A stretch of DNA of 64,000 nucleotides from Bin5 sp965232575 (lineage in GTDB: Bacteria > Chloroflexota > Anaerolineae > Caldilineales > Caldilineaceae): the NCBI GenBank assembly GCA_965232575.1, contig CBDDPZ010000007.1, forward strand, positions 186,001 to 250,000, given 5' to 3'. The position numbers and the translations under genes are program-made. Positions 9,188 through 19,591 of the stretch are shown here, piece after piece (position 1 is the stretch's first letter; the number at the start of each line of letters is the position of its first letter). A model generated the notes under the pieces. It was not told the DNA's origin and did no database searches. It saw nothing but the letters and a program-made list of their open reading frames with translations.

Positions 9188-10951
9188 ATGACAAATAGAA
9201 GACTTTCTCTCTTGGCAGCGCTCCTGGTCGCCGCACTGGTCCTCGCAGCCTGCCCGCAACCCACGCCCGTAGTCGAAACGGTGAAAGAGACCGTTGTCGT
9301 CACCCAGGTCGTCACCCAGACCGAAGAGGTAGTGGTGACGCCGACGCCTGTGCCTCCCGTCCAGGGCGGTGTCTGGGTCGAAGGTTCCAGCGCAGACGCT
9401 ACCATTCTGAACCCGATCCTGGCCTCCGATAGCGCCAGCTTCGACGTGCTCGACTGGTTCTTCCCCAGTCTGCTGGGACAGGACCCGTTCAGCGGCGCTA
9501 TCGTCCCCACCGAGATGGCCGAGAGCTGGGATGTCTCCGAGGACGGTCTGGTGTGGACTTTCTACCTGCAGGACGGCGTCATGTGGTCCGATGGCGAGCA
9601 GGTCAACGCCGACGACTTCAAATTCACCTATGACGCCATCGCCAGCGATCTCGTCGAGACCCCGCGCAAGGCAAACCTCGATAACATCGAGAGCATCGAA
9701 GTCCTCGATCCGCTCACCATCCAGGTCACCTACGGCGAAGTAAAATGCGACGCCCTCAACAACCTCGGCCTGGGCTGGCTGCCAAGCCACCTCTACGCCG
9801 AAGACTTCAGCGATGTCATGGACAGCCCGCTGAACGAGGAGCCGACCGTCAGCGCCGGTCCCTTCATCTTCAACGAATGGATCCGCGACGATAACTCGAC
9901 CGTTCTGCGCAACGATACCTACTGGAAGGGCGCGCCCCACATGGACGGCTGGATCTATAAGATCGTCCCCGATCCCGGCGCCCGCCTCGCCCAGCTCCAG
10001 ACCGGTGAGCTGGACCTGATCGGCGTCCAGCCCGAGCAGTTGACCACCGTGCAGCTCGATGCCAATCTGAACCTGCACAAGTTCAAGGACGACGGCTACA
10101 GCTACATCGGTCTCAACCAGGCCAACCCGGAAAATCCGCAGGCCGGTCAGGACGAAGATGGCAACCTCGTCGAGCAGGATCCTCATCCAATCCTGAGCGA
10201 TCTGGCTGTGCGTCAGGCGATCGCGCACGCGCTCGATTACGATGCGATTATCAGCAAGGTCTACCTCGGCCAGGGCTATCAGATCGCTTCCAACGTACTG
10301 CCTGCTGTTGAATGGGCCCACGACCCTTCACTCCAGCCCTATGCCTTCGACACCGAAATGGCGTCACAGATTCTGGACGATGCCGGCTGGACCGACAGCG
10401 ATGGCGACGGCGTGCGCGAGTGCAACGGCTGCGCCACGGCCGAAGCAGGCGCCACCCTCACAATTCGTCTGCAGACCAATGCCGGCAACACCACCCGTGA
10501 GGACCTGGGCGCGCTGGTACAGGATCAGCTCAACGGCATCGGTTTCGACATTCAGTTCGAGGCCATCGAGTTCGGTACCCTCGTGGGCGAGCTCCTGGGC
10601 CAGACCTTCGATATGGTCATCATCGGCTGGACCGGTCTCGGCACCGACCCCAATGACGACTCCTTCTGGCACTCCAAGTTCGACACGCCCGGCAGCGGCT
10701 TCAACTTCGTCAGCTACCAGAATGCCCGCATCGATGAGCTCCTGGAGCAGGCCGTAAGCGTTCCCGGCTGCGCAACCGAAGAACGGGCCGCCTTCTACCA
10801 TGAGATTCAGAAGATCATTCACGACGACATCCCCTATGTCTTCGTGACCGGCTCCGTCGGCAATACCGGCTACTCAAAGAAGTTCAACGGCACCAACCCG
10901 GGCCCGTGGAGCTTCTACCACAACGTCGAGACCTGGTCTCTGGCGCAGTAG
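9188..10951 (+). CDS. Peptide ABC transporter substrate-binding lipoprotein 1
   Basis: A 587-residue SBP_bac_5 (DppA/OppA-like) receptor. The signal peptide ends in a lipobox (LVLAAC, Cys22), so it should be anchored in the membrane on the outer face. A Thr/Val-rich linker of about 30 residues follows. Family landmarks include LNPILASDSASFDVLDWFFPSL, EDGLVWTFYLQDGVMWSDGEQV and DLAVRQAIAHALDYDAI. RBS AGGGG lies before ATG 9188. The ligand is probably a di- or oligopeptide, though nickel or sugars are bound by some relatives. It heads a locus of two permeases, a second receptor set and two ATPases. Confidence 0.93.
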   Translation: MTNRRLSLLAALLVAALVLAACPQPTPVVETVKETVVVTQVVTQTEEVVVTPTPVPPVQGGVWVEGSSADATILNPILASDSASFDVLDWFFPSLLGQDPFSGAIVPTEMAESWDVSEDGLVWTFYLQDGVMWSDGEQVNADDFKFTYDAIASDLVETPRKANLDNIESIEVLDPLTIQVTYGEVKCDALNNLGLGWLPSHLYAEDFSDVMDSPLNEEPTVSAGPFIFNEWIRDDNSTVLRNDTYWKGAPHMDGWIYKIVPDPGARLAQLQTGELDLIGVQPEQLTTVQLDANLNLHKFKDDGYSYIGLNQANPENPQAGQDEDGNLVEQDPHPILSDLAVRQAIAHALDYDAIISKVYLGQGYQIASNVLPAVEWAHDPSLQPYAFDTEMASQILDDAGWTDSDGDGVRECNGCATAEAGATLTIRLQTNAGNTTREDLGALVQDQLNGIGFDIQFEAIEFGTLVGELLGQTFDMVIIGWTGLGTDPNDDSFWHSKFDTPGSGFNFVSYQNARIDELLEQAVSVPGCATEERAAFYHEIQKIIHDDIPYVFVTGSVGNTGYSKKFNGTNPGPWSFYHNVETWSLAQ

Positions 10952-11117
10952 ACCGGCGCAACGCTTTCTGGAAGAATTCGGCGCCTGACGAGCAGGCCCC
11001 GAAGGAGATCTGACCAATCCGCCACCGCTCGCATCCTGCGGGCGCTGGCGGATTCGCACCTATATATCTCTCGCGTCCGCCAAAACGCATAGGCGGATCG
11101 AAGGACTGGTTCAGTTT

Positions 11118-12182
11118 ATGGCCCGTTACGTAATTCGTCGCCTCCTGCAGGCAATTCCCACCCTGCTGGGCGTGAGCGTCATCGCCTTCGCTCTCGTATA
11201 TAACTCTCCCGGCGATCCAATCCTCATCCGTACCTTCGATCCCAATATCACACAAGAAACCCGCGAAATCTTGCGCAGACAACTTGGGCTGGACCAACAC
11301 TGGGCCCTGCAATATATTGGTTGGATGACGGGAATTACATTGCGAAGCGGTGAGGTTGTAGAAGAGTTTACGCGTAACGATATCCGTTGCGACTACGTTG
11401 CCGGACTGAATACCACCTTCTGTAACAGTGGCGGTGGCATCCTGCGGGGGAACCTCGGCACCAGTATCGCTACCAACCAGGCCGTCTGGGAGCGACTGGT
11501 AGAGCGCATGCCCGCCACCTTTCAGCTAGGTGTCGCCGCCCTACTGGTCTCCCTGCTGGTAGGCGTGCCGCTGGGCGTCCTTAGCGCTGTCCGCCAGGGA
11601 TCGCCCTTCGATGCATCCGTGCGCGTGCTCGCCGTTGTTGGCAACGCCCTGCCTTCATTCTGGTTCGGCCTGATGCTCATCTTCCTGTTCGGCGTTGTCC
11701 TCGGCTGGCTGCCCACCGGCGGCATGCGCACCGTTTCCCTCACCAATGAGTTCGACCTGGTGGACCGGATCAGACATCTGATCCTGCCCACTATCGTCCT
11801 CGCGTTAGGGGGCGTAGCCGGCATCAGCCGGTTCATGCGCACCGAAACCTTGGAGGTGATACGCACCGATTACATCCGCATGGCCAAGGCCAAAGGCGTG
11901 GCCGCAAGACGCGTCTGGTTTGTCCACGCCCTGCGCAACGCTCTCATCCCCCTGATGACAATCCTTGGTCCAGCCATATTAGGAGTTCTCACCGGCGCCG
12001 TGATCGTCGAAACCATCTTCTCCTGGCCGGGGATGGGGCGCATGACCTTCAGCGCAGCCGTGCAACGGGACTATCCCACCGTCCTCGGCGCGGTCATGTT
12101 TTTCTCGATTCTGACGATTCTGGGCAACCTGCTTTCCGATATCCTGTACGGTGTCGTCGACCCCCGCGTGCGGCTCTCGTAA
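11118..12182 (+). CDS. Peptide ABC transporter permease (DppB/OppB type)
   Basis: A 354-residue membrane protein. The N-terminal TM segment RRLLQAIPTLLGVSVIAFAL and the cytoplasmic coupling helix region (EVIRTDYIRMAKAKGV, the EAA loop) are typical of the B permease. The long extracellular loop between TM1 and TM2 contains two cysteines (DIRCDYVAGLNTTFC), unusual in the family and possibly a disulfide. The end PRVRLS matches the family end. It lies 166 bp after the receptor gene and partners with the DppC-type permease that follows. Confidence 0.93.
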   Translation: MARYVIRRLLQAIPTLLGVSVIAFALVYNSPGDPILIRTFDPNITQETREILRRQLGLDQHWALQYIGWMTGITLRSGEVVEEFTRNDIRCDYVAGLNTTFCNSGGGILRGNLGTSIATNQAVWERLVERMPATFQLGVAALLVSLLVGVPLGVLSAVRQGSPFDASVRVLAVVGNALPSFWFGLMLIFLFGVVLGWLPTGGMRTVSLTNEFDLVDRIRHLILPTIVLALGGVAGISRFMRTETLEVIRTDYIRMAKAKGVAARRVWFVHALRNALIPLMTILGPAILGVLTGAVIVETIFSWPGMGRMTFSAAVQRDYPTVLGAVMFFSILTILGNLLSDILYGVVDPRVRLS

Positions 12183-12201
12183 TGAGGACACATTCTCTAA
12201 A

Positions 12202-13230
12202 ATGACGGTAGCTCAGGCAGACAGTTCGGTGCTGACCACGCTGGCAGCCGATCCACAGTTGCAGCGCAAGCCCCGCACCTACTGGAGCATGGCGCTCCAG
12301 TCTTTGCGCCGCGATCCGATCACTTTGGTTGCAATCGGGTTTCTGGTCACAATGGCTGTACTCTCGCTGCTGGCGCCGGTTATAGCGAATAGCATCGGCG
12401 TTGGCCCGAATGATACCAACCCTGACAATGCCTTCCAGCAGCCCTACCTGGGCCCATATATCCAGTGGCGCACCGGCCAGGACCCAACGAGCGCACCGCT
12501 CATGCTCGGCAAATCCGGCGGCGTCCCCCACTGGCTGGGAACCGATCAGCTTGGCCGCGATCAGTTTGTTCGCCTACTCTACGGAGGCCGGGTCAGCCTG
12601 GGCATCGCCTTCGCCGCCGCCGCCCTGACACTGATTCTGGGCGTGACCGTCGGCACAGTTGCCGGCTTCTTTGGAGGAGTGGTTGATGACCTGATTATGT
12701 GGTTCATAAATACATCTGTTTCGATCCCTGGCATTTATCTTCTCATTATCGTTACGGCGATGTTCAAACCCAATCCCATTACCTTGACGCTCTTTCTCGG
12801 GCTGCTGGGCTGGTTTGGCACCGCCCGGCTGATCCGCGGTAACGTATTCAAAGTCCGCGCTCTGGACTTCGTGCTCGCGGCCCGCTCCGTCGGCACACGC
12901 AATGCCCGCATAATGCTCCAACATGTGATCCCCAACAGCCTGCCAATTATCATCGTGAATGCCGCCATAGATATCGGCATCCTCATTCTGGTCGAATCCG
13001 CGCTCAGTTTTTTGGGATTGGGCATACAGCCGCCTACCGCTACATGGGGTAGTATGCTCAACAGGGCCAACAACTTTCTCTTCCTGCGCGACCCGGAAAC
13101 AGAGGCTTACGTGGCCCTGCATCTGCTCGTCGGCCCCGGCCTGCTGATTACTCTGACGGTCCTGGCCCTTTATCTCATCGGCGACGGACTGCGCGACGCT
13201 CTGGACCCGATGATGAAGAACATACGGTGA
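12202..13230 (+). CDS. Peptide ABC transporter permease (DppC/OppC type)
   Basis: A 342-residue membrane protein with the OppC N-terminal TM domain (RDPITLVAIGFLVTMAVLSLLAPVI), the loop sequence HWLGTDQLGRDQFVRLLYGGRVSL that is characteristic of C permeases, and the EAA loop ending in HVIPNSLPIIIV. The preferred start is ATG 12202; a GTG at 12151 in the same frame would overlap the upstream gene by 32 bp. A GAGG lies 14 bp before the ATG, so initiation may be moderate or coupled. Confidence 0.92.
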   Translation: MTVAQADSSVLTTLAADPQLQRKPRTYWSMALQSLRRDPITLVAIGFLVTMAVLSLLAPVIANSIGVGPNDTNPDNAFQQPYLGPYIQWRTGQDPTSAPLMLGKSGGVPHWLGTDQLGRDQFVRLLYGGRVSLGIAFAAAALTLILGVTVGTVAGFFGGVVDDLIMWFINTSVSIPGIYLLIIVTAMFKPNPITLTLFLGLLGWFGTARLIRGNVFKVRALDFVLAARSVGTRNARIMLQHVIPNSLPIIIVNAAIDIGILILVESALSFLGLGIQPPTATWGSMLNRANNFLFLRDPETEAYVALHLLVGPGLLITLTVLALYLIGDGLRDALDPMMKNIR

Positions 13231-13329
13231 ACAGTATGGTGCACACAGTCGGTCCGGCCAGTTCCATCTCCCGGCTGCGCACCAACTGCCGAATACTTTC
13301 TGCACTCTCTCAAAAAAGGAGATAAGCGA

Positions 13330-15915
13330 ATGTCTAAGAAACGATTTACCTTCCTGGCGATCCTCCTGATCGCCGCCCTCCTCCTCGCTGCCTGCGGTGG
13401 CGGCGATGATACGGAAATGGCCGAAGAACCGGCCGCGCCCGCACAGGAGGAACAGGCCGCTGAGGAGAAAGAAGAGGTAGCCGCCTCTGAAGAAAAGGAG
13501 GAGACCGAAAAAGCGGCCGAAGCTGAAGAAGAAGCGCCCGCAGCCATGAGCGAACGCACCGGCGCCTGGGTCGACGAAGTCATCGCCGTCGAGGAACCCT
13601 CAGCCGCCGCCGCTGTCACGCGTATGGATCTCGAGGAGATCGACGCCTACGCGTTCTCCATCAGCGACGCCGAGGTCTACGCCACCGTCCAGGGGATGGA
13701 TAGCCTGACCTACTCCAACTCCTTCGGCGTCTACGCCGAGTTGACCTTCAACCCCGCCGGACCGGTCTTCGACGGCACCGGCAAACTCAACCCGTTTGCC
13801 GTACCCCGCATCCGCGAGGCCATGAACTACCTGGTCGACCGCGATTTCATCTCCCAGGAAATCTACGGTGGGCTGGCCTCCCCGCGCTATATGGCCATCA
13901 CCAACGCCTTCCCCGACTACGCCCGCCTGGTCGATATCGTCCGCCAACTCGAGCTTGAGTACGCGCACAACCCCGACAAAGCGGCCGAGATCATCAACGA
14001 GGAAATGGAAGCGTTGGGCGCCGCGCTGGTTGACGGTGTCTGGAACTACGAGGACGAGCCGGTCGAGGTCATCTTCCTCATCCGCACCGAGGACGAGCGT
14101 AAGGAAATCGGCGACTACGTAGCCACCATGCTTGAAGACCTTGGCTTCAGCGTCATCCGTGACTACAAGACCGCCTCCGAGGCCTCGCCAATCTGGATCG
14201 GCACCGATCCCAACGAGGGGCAGTTCCACATCTACACCGGCGGCTGGATCACAACCGCCATCAGCCGCGATCAGGCCGGCAACTTCGACTTCTTCTACAC
14301 CAACCGCGGGCTGCCCTTCCCACTGTGGCAGGCATACACCCCGTCGGAAGAATTCGACGCCATGTCTGAAAAACTGGACCTGCGCGACTTCACCACCATG
14401 GACGAACGACGCGAGCTCTTCGCCGACGTCCTCGCCCTCTCCATGCAGGACTCCGTGCGCGTCTGGCTCGTCAACCAGCTCGGCTTCACCGCCTACAGGG
14501 GCGATGTCTCCGTTTCCACGGACCTGGCCGGCGGCCTGAACGGCGCCCGCCTCTGGCCCTATACCCTGCGCCGCACCGGCGAAGAGGGCGGCACCCTCAC
14601 CATCGCCATGCCCAGTATGCTGCCTGAACCCTGGAATCCTGTCGCCGGCACAAACTGGATCTACGACACCATGCTGATCCGCGCCACCGCGGATGTGGGC
14701 GCAATGCCCGACCCCTTCACCGGTCTTCAGTGGCCGCAGCGCATCGACAGGGCCGAGGTAACGGTCAAGGAAGGGCTCCCGGTCGGCAGCACCCACGATT
14801 GGGTCAGCCTGACATTCGCCGAGCAGATCGACGTGCCCGAAGATGCCTGGCTCGACTGGGACGCGGTTGAGCAGAAGTTCGTCACCGTCGGCGATCTCCA
14901 TCCCGACGGCCTCACCGCCAACATCAAGAGCGTCGTCTACTATCCGGGCGATCTCTCCGATCTGTCCTGGCACGACGGCAGCCCGCTCAGCCTCGCCGAC
15001 GTCGTGCTGAGCATGATCACCACCTTCGACCTGGCCAAGGAAGAGAGCGCCGTCTTCGACGAGGCCCAGGTGCCGAGTCTGAACAACTTCCAGAGCCACT
15101 TCAGGGGATATCGGATCGCGCAGACGAGTCCGCTCGTCATCGAGTATTACAGTGACCAGTACACCCTGGACGCCGAGTTGAACGTGGCCAACTTTTTCCC
15201 CGGCACACCCTGGCACACGATGGCGGTCGGGCTCCTGGCCGAGGCGGCCGATGACCTCGCCTTCTCATCCGACAAGGCCGATGCCAACGAAGTCGAGTGG
15301 ATGAGCTACATCGCCGGACCGAGCATCGAGCTCTTGGAAGGCCATCTCGAATCCGCCGCCGCCGATGGACATATCCCCTACGCGTCCACACTCGGCGACT
15401 ATATCAGCGCTGATGACGCTGCTGCCCGCTGGGAAAACCTCAGCGCCTGGTACGAAGATAAAGGGCACTTCTGGGTCGGCAACGGGCCCTTCTACCTCGA
15501 AAAGGCCTTCACCACCGAGAAGACCGTCCAGTTGATCCGTAACGAAAACTTCCCCGACGCGTCCAGCAAGTGGGAAGGCTTCGACACCCCGATGATCGCC
15601 GAAGTTGCGATCGACGGACCGGCCCGCGTCGCCGCCGGCGATGAGGCCACATTCGAAGTGATGATCGACTTTGGCGGCGACGCCTATGCCGTAGCCGACA
15701 TCGACGAAGTCAAGTATCTCGTCTTTGACGCCCTTGGCGAACTCGCCCTGACCGGCGCCGCCGAAGCCGTCGAGGATGGTCTCTGGCAGATCACCCTCAG
15801 CGCCGAAGACACCGCCGGACTCGAGACCGGCGCCAATAAACTGGAGGTGGCCGTCGCGCCCTTGCGCGTCAGCATCCCCACCTTCTCGTCCCTCGAGTTC
15901 GTGACCACGAACTGA
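13330..15915 (+). CDS. Peptide ABC transporter substrate-binding lipoprotein 2, long form
   Basis: An 861-residue receptor, clearly longer than the usual 500-620 of the family. The lipobox is LLLAAC (Cys22). Residues from about 26 to 75 form an acidic Glu/Ala/Lys-rich linker. The body contains SBP_bac_5-like parts (RIREAMNYLVDRDFISQEIY, and a second block with LNPVAGTNWIYDTMLIR written here as WNPVAGTNWIYD). The order of the blocks looks permuted or duplicated compared with receptor 1. The C-terminal 120 residues look beta-rich (DGPARVAAGDEATFEVMIDF) and may be an extra domain. RBS AAAGGAG is well placed. It probably serves the second permease pair directly downstream. Confidence 0.85.
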   Translation: MSKKRFTFLAILLIAALLLAACGGGDDTEMAEEPAAPAQEEQAAEEKEEVAASEEKEETEKAAEAEEEAPAAMSERTGAWVDEVIAVEEPSAAAAVTRMDLEEIDAYAFSISDAEVYATVQGMDSLTYSNSFGVYAELTFNPAGPVFDGTGKLNPFAVPRIREAMNYLVDRDFISQEIYGGLASPRYMAITNAFPDYARLVDIVRQLELEYAHNPDKAAEIINEEMEALGAALVDGVWNYEDEPVEVIFLIRTEDERKEIGDYVATMLEDLGFSVIRDYKTASEASPIWIGTDPNEGQFHIYTGGWITTAISRDQAGNFDFFYTNRGLPFPLWQAYTPSEEFDAMSEKLDLRDFTTMDERRELFADVLALSMQDSVRVWLVNQLGFTAYRGDVSVSTDLAGGLNGARLWPYTLRRTGEEGGTLTIAMPSMLPEPWNPVAGTNWIYDTMLIRATADVGAMPDPFTGLQWPQRIDRAEVTVKEGLPVGSTHDWVSLTFAEQIDVPEDAWLDWDAVEQKFVTVGDLHPDGLTANIKSVVYYPGDLSDLSWHDGSPLSLADVVLSMITTFDLAKEESAVFDEAQVPSLNNFQSHFRGYRIAQTSPLVIEYYSDQYTLDAELNVANFFPGTPWHTMAVGLLAEAADDLAFSSDKADANEVEWMSYIAGPSIELLEGHLESAAADGHIPYASTLGDYISADDAAARWENLSAWYEDKGHFWVGNGPFYLEKAFTTEKTVQLIRNENFPDASSKWEGFDTPMIAEVAIDGPARVAAGDEATFEVMIDFGGDAYAVADIDEVKYLVFDALGELALTGAAEAVEDGLWQITLSAEDTAGLETGANKLEVAVAPLRVSIPTFSSLEFVTTN

Positions 15916-16042
15916 CATTGAAGCGTTGAAACAAAGGAAGTAAGGAACGAGAAGTGAAGAGCGAGTGGTGAGGGGTTTCTCTCTCCTCTCTCCTCTTCAC
16001 TCTCTCCTCGCCCCTTCCCTCCTGTACCTGAGAGGATCATCC

Positions 16043-17186
16043 ATGACCGACGCGGCTCTGCCCCTTCAACCCGACGCCGCCAGCGCCGAAAAACCAAAGA
16101 CACAAAGCACGCTCACCCGCGTCGTGCACTACACCGGGCTGCGTATGGTTGCCCTGTTCTTTACCGTCCTGGTCGGCGTCTATCTGACCATTTTGATCGC
16201 CAATATGGGCGGCCACGTCGATAACATTCGCAGAGGCTATATCCGCGAGACAGTGGCGATCTCCACGGGGCAGAATGAAGAGTTCAGAAACATGACCGCC
16301 GAAGAGCGCCGTGAGCATATCGACAAGCTGGTCGCTTTGCAGGAAAAGCGCATGGGGCTTGACCAACCCTTCCTCCTGCGCAGCTTCCGCTTCCTCTATG
16401 GCGCCATGACCCTGAACCTGGGCTGGGCCGACAATATGTCCAGCGACAGCGGCTCGCGGCAGGTGCGTAACATCATCCTGGAGCGTCTGCCGGCCACGTT
16501 ACTTCTCTTCTCCACCTCTTTCTTCATTGCTCTTCTTCGTCGGAATCTTCATCGCCCTCTATCTTTCTCGCAACTACGGCAGCAGGCTCGACCGGGTCAT
16601 CATTGGATTGGCCCCGACATCCGCTGCCCCCAGCTGGTTTTACGGCCTCTTTTTCATACTGCTCTTTGCCGCCCTGCTGGGCTGGTTCCCATTCGGAGGG
16701 CTCGTCTCCGCGCCCCCGCCCGAATCGACCATCAACTACGCCCTGAGCGTGCTCAACCACATGGTACTGCCGGTCACCGCCATCTTTTTCAGCTCCGTCT
16801 TCTTGGGCATCTACGGCCAGCGTACCTTCTTTCTCATCTTTTCCAACGAAGACTACGTCGACATGGCCCGCGCCAAGGGTCTGTCCGACCGCGTGGTCGA
16901 GCGCCGCTACATCATGCGCCCGACCATGCCCACCATCGTCACCGGTCTGGCGCTCTCAATCATCGGCCTCTGGTTCGGTTCCATCATACTCGAGACCATC
17001 TTCAACTGGCCGGGCCTGGGCCGGCTCTTCTATCTGGCGTCCAACATCTTTGAAACGTCGGTGATCGTGGGCTCCACCGTCATCTATGCCTACCTGCTCG
17101 GCATCACCGTCTTCTTCCTTGACATCGTCTACGCCCTCATCGACCCCCGCGTCAAGGTAGGCGGCAATCAAGGAGGGCAGGCATGA
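16043..17186 (+). pseudogene. Second DppB/OppB-type permease, one frameshift
   Basis: Two frames make a permease of about 380 residues. The first part starts at ATG 16043 and has a TM segment (ALFFTVLVGVYLTILIANMG) and the sequence LGWADNMSSDSG. At about 16525-16530 the reading must shift by one base to continue as LFFVGIFIALYLSRNYGSRLDRV, with the EAA loop EDYVDMARAKGLSD and the end DPRVKVGGNQGGQA. The region is rich in TTC/TCT repeats, which are prone to indels. I see no strong slippery motif plus downstream structure, so a programmed shift is unlikely. If the shift is real, the second permease pair is non-functional. The stop overlaps the next start (ATGA). Confidence 0.82.
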
Positions 17187-18544
17187 CAGCAATCCGCCGC
17201 ACCCTGGCCGCTCTTTCACAATATCCTTCCGCCCTCGTCGGCCTGGCCATCATTGTGGCCATGGTCCTCTTCTCGATCTATACCGTGATCGCCATTCCCT
17301 ACAGCGAAGCAATTGACCTTTGGCGGGGCGGAGAGGGCATATGGCTGGAGAACCCGCGCACCGCCAAGCCCAAATGGGTGAACCTGTTCCCCGGCGTCAA
17401 CCTGCCCGAGACGATTATTCTGGGCCCCGCCGGCGAATCCGATGACGAAACCGTACAAAAGGAGCGCAAGGAAGTCTCTGAAGAGATAACCGACGTCATC
17501 ACCACCTTCACTTTCGACTTCACCGCCGACGAGTTTCCCCAGGAGATATCCCTCTTCCTCACCTCTGAGCATGAACAGAAACGCCCGCTCGTATCGCTGA
17601 CCTGGCTGACGCCCGACGGACGCGAGATCCGCATCGCCGATGTCACCGTCGAAGGGCCGGTAACCGTCCGTTTCTCGCAGGAAGAAAAGCTGGAAAGACG
17701 TCTCGACGGCGTAAGGCCGGAGATCGGCCTCTTCGCCGACCCCGCTTCGGACGCAGACGACCCCAGGCCGCTCAAGGGCGCCTATCAGCTCGTCGCCGCC
17801 GGGCTGGTCTTCGAGGATGACGCCGATGTCGACGCCCGCCTCGTCGTCTACGGCGAAGTCTACGGCCTCGCCGGCACCGACCACCTGCGCCGCGACCTGA
17901 CGCTGGCCCTGATGTGGGGGATGCCGGTGGCTCTCGCCTTCGGCCTCCTGGCTGCGGTCGGCTCCTCCGTAAGTACACTTATTGTGGCCGCCATCGGCGT
18001 CTGGTTCGGCGGATTCATCGACGCCGCAATTCAGCGCATAACCGAGGTCAACCTCATCCTGCCGGTCCTGCCCATCCTGATCATGGTCGGTCTCTTTTAC
18101 TCGCGCAGCATCTGGGTAATGCTCGGCGTCCTCATCGCGTTGAGCGTCTTCAGTTCAGGCATCAAGACCAGCCGCGCCATCTTCCTCCAGATCAAGGAGT
18201 ACCCCTACTTCGAGGCCGCCCGCGCCTACGGCGCCGGCAACTTCCGCATCATCTTCCTCTATCTCATCCCCCGCATCATCCCCACACTCGTGCCCGGTTT
18301 TGTGGTGGCCATCCCCTCCTTCGTCTTTGTGGAAGCGACCCTGGCCGTGCTCAATCTGGGCGACCCGCTGCTGCCCACCTGGGGCAAAGTGCTCAGCGAC
18401 GCCCGCGTCAACGACGCCCTTTACCAGGGCAACTACTATTGGGTGCTCGAGCCCGCAGCCCTCCTGCTCCTCTCCGGCCTCGGCTTCGCCATGGTCGGCT
18501 TCGCCCTGGACAGAGTCTTCAACCCCAGATTGCGAGATCTGTAA
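17183..18544 (+). CDS. Second DppC/OppC-type permease with extracytoplasmic insertion
   Basis: A 453-residue permease, about 110-150 residues longer than normal. After TM1 (residues 14-36) comes a soluble insert to about residue 235, with a beta-rich segment (TFTFDFTADEFPQEISLFLTS) before the GTDHLRRDLTLALMWG motif that introduces the permease core. The EAA loop reads YPYFEAARAYGAGNFRI. AAGGAGGG lies just before the ATG, and start and upstream stop overlap as ATGA. The insert should face outside and may contact receptor 2. Confidence 0.9.
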   Translation: MTAIRRTLAALSQYPSALVGLAIIVAMVLFSIYTVIAIPYSEAIDLWRGGEGIWLENPRTAKPKWVNLFPGVNLPETIILGPAGESDDETVQKERKEVSEEITDVITTFTFDFTADEFPQEISLFLTSEHEQKRPLVSLTWLTPDGREIRIADVTVEGPVTVRFSQEEKLERRLDGVRPEIGLFADPASDADDPRPLKGAYQLVAAGLVFEDDADVDARLVVYGEVYGLAGTDHLRRDLTLALMWGMPVALAFGLLAAVGSSVSTLIVAAIGVWFGGFIDAAIQRITEVNLILPVLPILIMVGLFYSRSIWVMLGVLIALSVFSSGIKTSRAIFLQIKEYPYFEAARAYGAGNFRIIFLYLIPRIIPTLVPGFVVAIPSFVFVEATLAVLNLGDPLLPTWGKVLSDARVNDALYQGNYYWVLEPAALLLLSGLGFAMVGFALDRVFNPRLRDL

Positions 18545-19524
18545 TGGCCTTTTCCGACCCGCCTCTGCTGCAAATCGAGGATCTGCGTCTCTATTTCCGC
18601 ACGCAGCAGGGCGTCTTGCACGCCGTCGACAGTGTCAGCCTGAACCTGCGCCGCAACGAAGCCATGGTCATCCTGGGCGAATCCGGCTGCGGCAAGACCT
18701 CTCTCACCAGGGCGATTCTGCGCCTGCTGCCCCGCAACGTCCATACCTATGCCGGCAGCGTCAAGCTTAACGGCCAGGATGTCATGCAGTTGAGCGACGA
18801 AGAGTATCGCCAGCAGGTGCGCTGGGTGCAGGTCTCGCTCGTGCCCCAGGCCGCCATGAACTCGCTCAACCCGGTCCTCAAGGTAGGCGACCAGGTGGGC
18901 GAACCACTGCTCTCCCACTACGGGATTCGCCGCGCCGAAGCCCTCGAACGCGTCGCCGCCGCCTTTCAACACGTTGGCGTCCCCGCAGACTTCATCAACC
19001 GCTACGCCTTCGAGCTCAGCGGCGGCATGCGCCAGCGCGTCGCCATCGCCATGGCCATGGTAACCGATCCCGATCTCATTATTCTCGACGAACCTACCTC
19101 GGCCCTCGACGTTCTCACCCAGGCCAACATTATGAACGTCCTCAAGCGCGTCAAACAGGAGACCTCCACCAGCTTCATTCTCATCACTCACGACATCGGC
19201 ACCTCCAGCGAGCTGGCCGACCGCGCCGCCGTCATGTACGCCGGCCAGCTCGTCGAACTCAACGACGCCGAGCATTTTTTTGTCGAGCCGCTCCATCCCT
19301 ATTCACAGAAACTGATGTCCAGCGTTCCCAAGCTGCGCCAGACCGAAGAACCCGACTTTATCAGCGGCCAGCCCCCCAGCCTGCAGGACCTGCCCCCGGG
19401 CTGCCGCTTCGCCCCCCGCTGCCACCATCGCTTCGAGCGCTGCGAAGACGATCCCGATCTGGTCCGCACAGGCCGCCGCCAGCACGTGAAGTGCTGGCTC
19501 CATCAGAATGGAGACAACCGGTAA
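18544..19524 (+). CDS. Peptide ABC transporter ATP-binding protein (OppD/DppD type)
   Basis: A 326-residue ATPase. Walker A is GESGCGKT, the signature is LSGGMRQRV, Walker B is LIILDEPTSALD, and the switch His lies in ILITHDIG. The C-terminal oligopeptide-ATPase domain has the cysteine-rich GCRFAPRCHHRFERC segment, which in relatives binds an Fe-S cluster. The ATG at 18544 overlaps the preceding TAA (TAATG). The same frame is open further upstream but that part is antisense-like shadow of the permease gene. Confidence 0.95.
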   Translation: MAFSDPPLLQIEDLRLYFRTQQGVLHAVDSVSLNLRRNEAMVILGESGCGKTSLTRAILRLLPRNVHTYAGSVKLNGQDVMQLSDEEYRQQVRWVQVSLVPQAAMNSLNPVLKVGDQVGEPLLSHYGIRRAEALERVAAAFQHVGVPADFINRYAFELSGGMRQRVAIAMAMVTDPDLIILDEPTSALDVLTQANIMNVLKRVKQETSTSFILITHDIGTSSELADRAAVMYAGQLVELNDAEHFFVEPLHPYSQKLMSSVPKLRQTEEPDFISGQPPSLQDLPPGCRFAPRCHHRFERCEDDPDLVRTGRRQHVKCWLHQNGDNR

Positions 19525-19591
19525 TGCCTGCAGTTGCCCATTTCGCCGTTACCGCGTCGTGAGAGATCCCGCACGCGCTGAAAGGTAGACA

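Noticed and set aside
13600..15216. A 538-codon antisense frame in the receptor 2 gene
   Set aside because: Same shadow effect; no domain, signal peptide or ribosome binding site.
16500..16560. Programmed ribosomal frameshift in the permease
   Set aside because: No slippery heptamer such as A-AAA-AAG and no obvious downstream pseudoknot; an indel in a TTC-rich tract is simpler.
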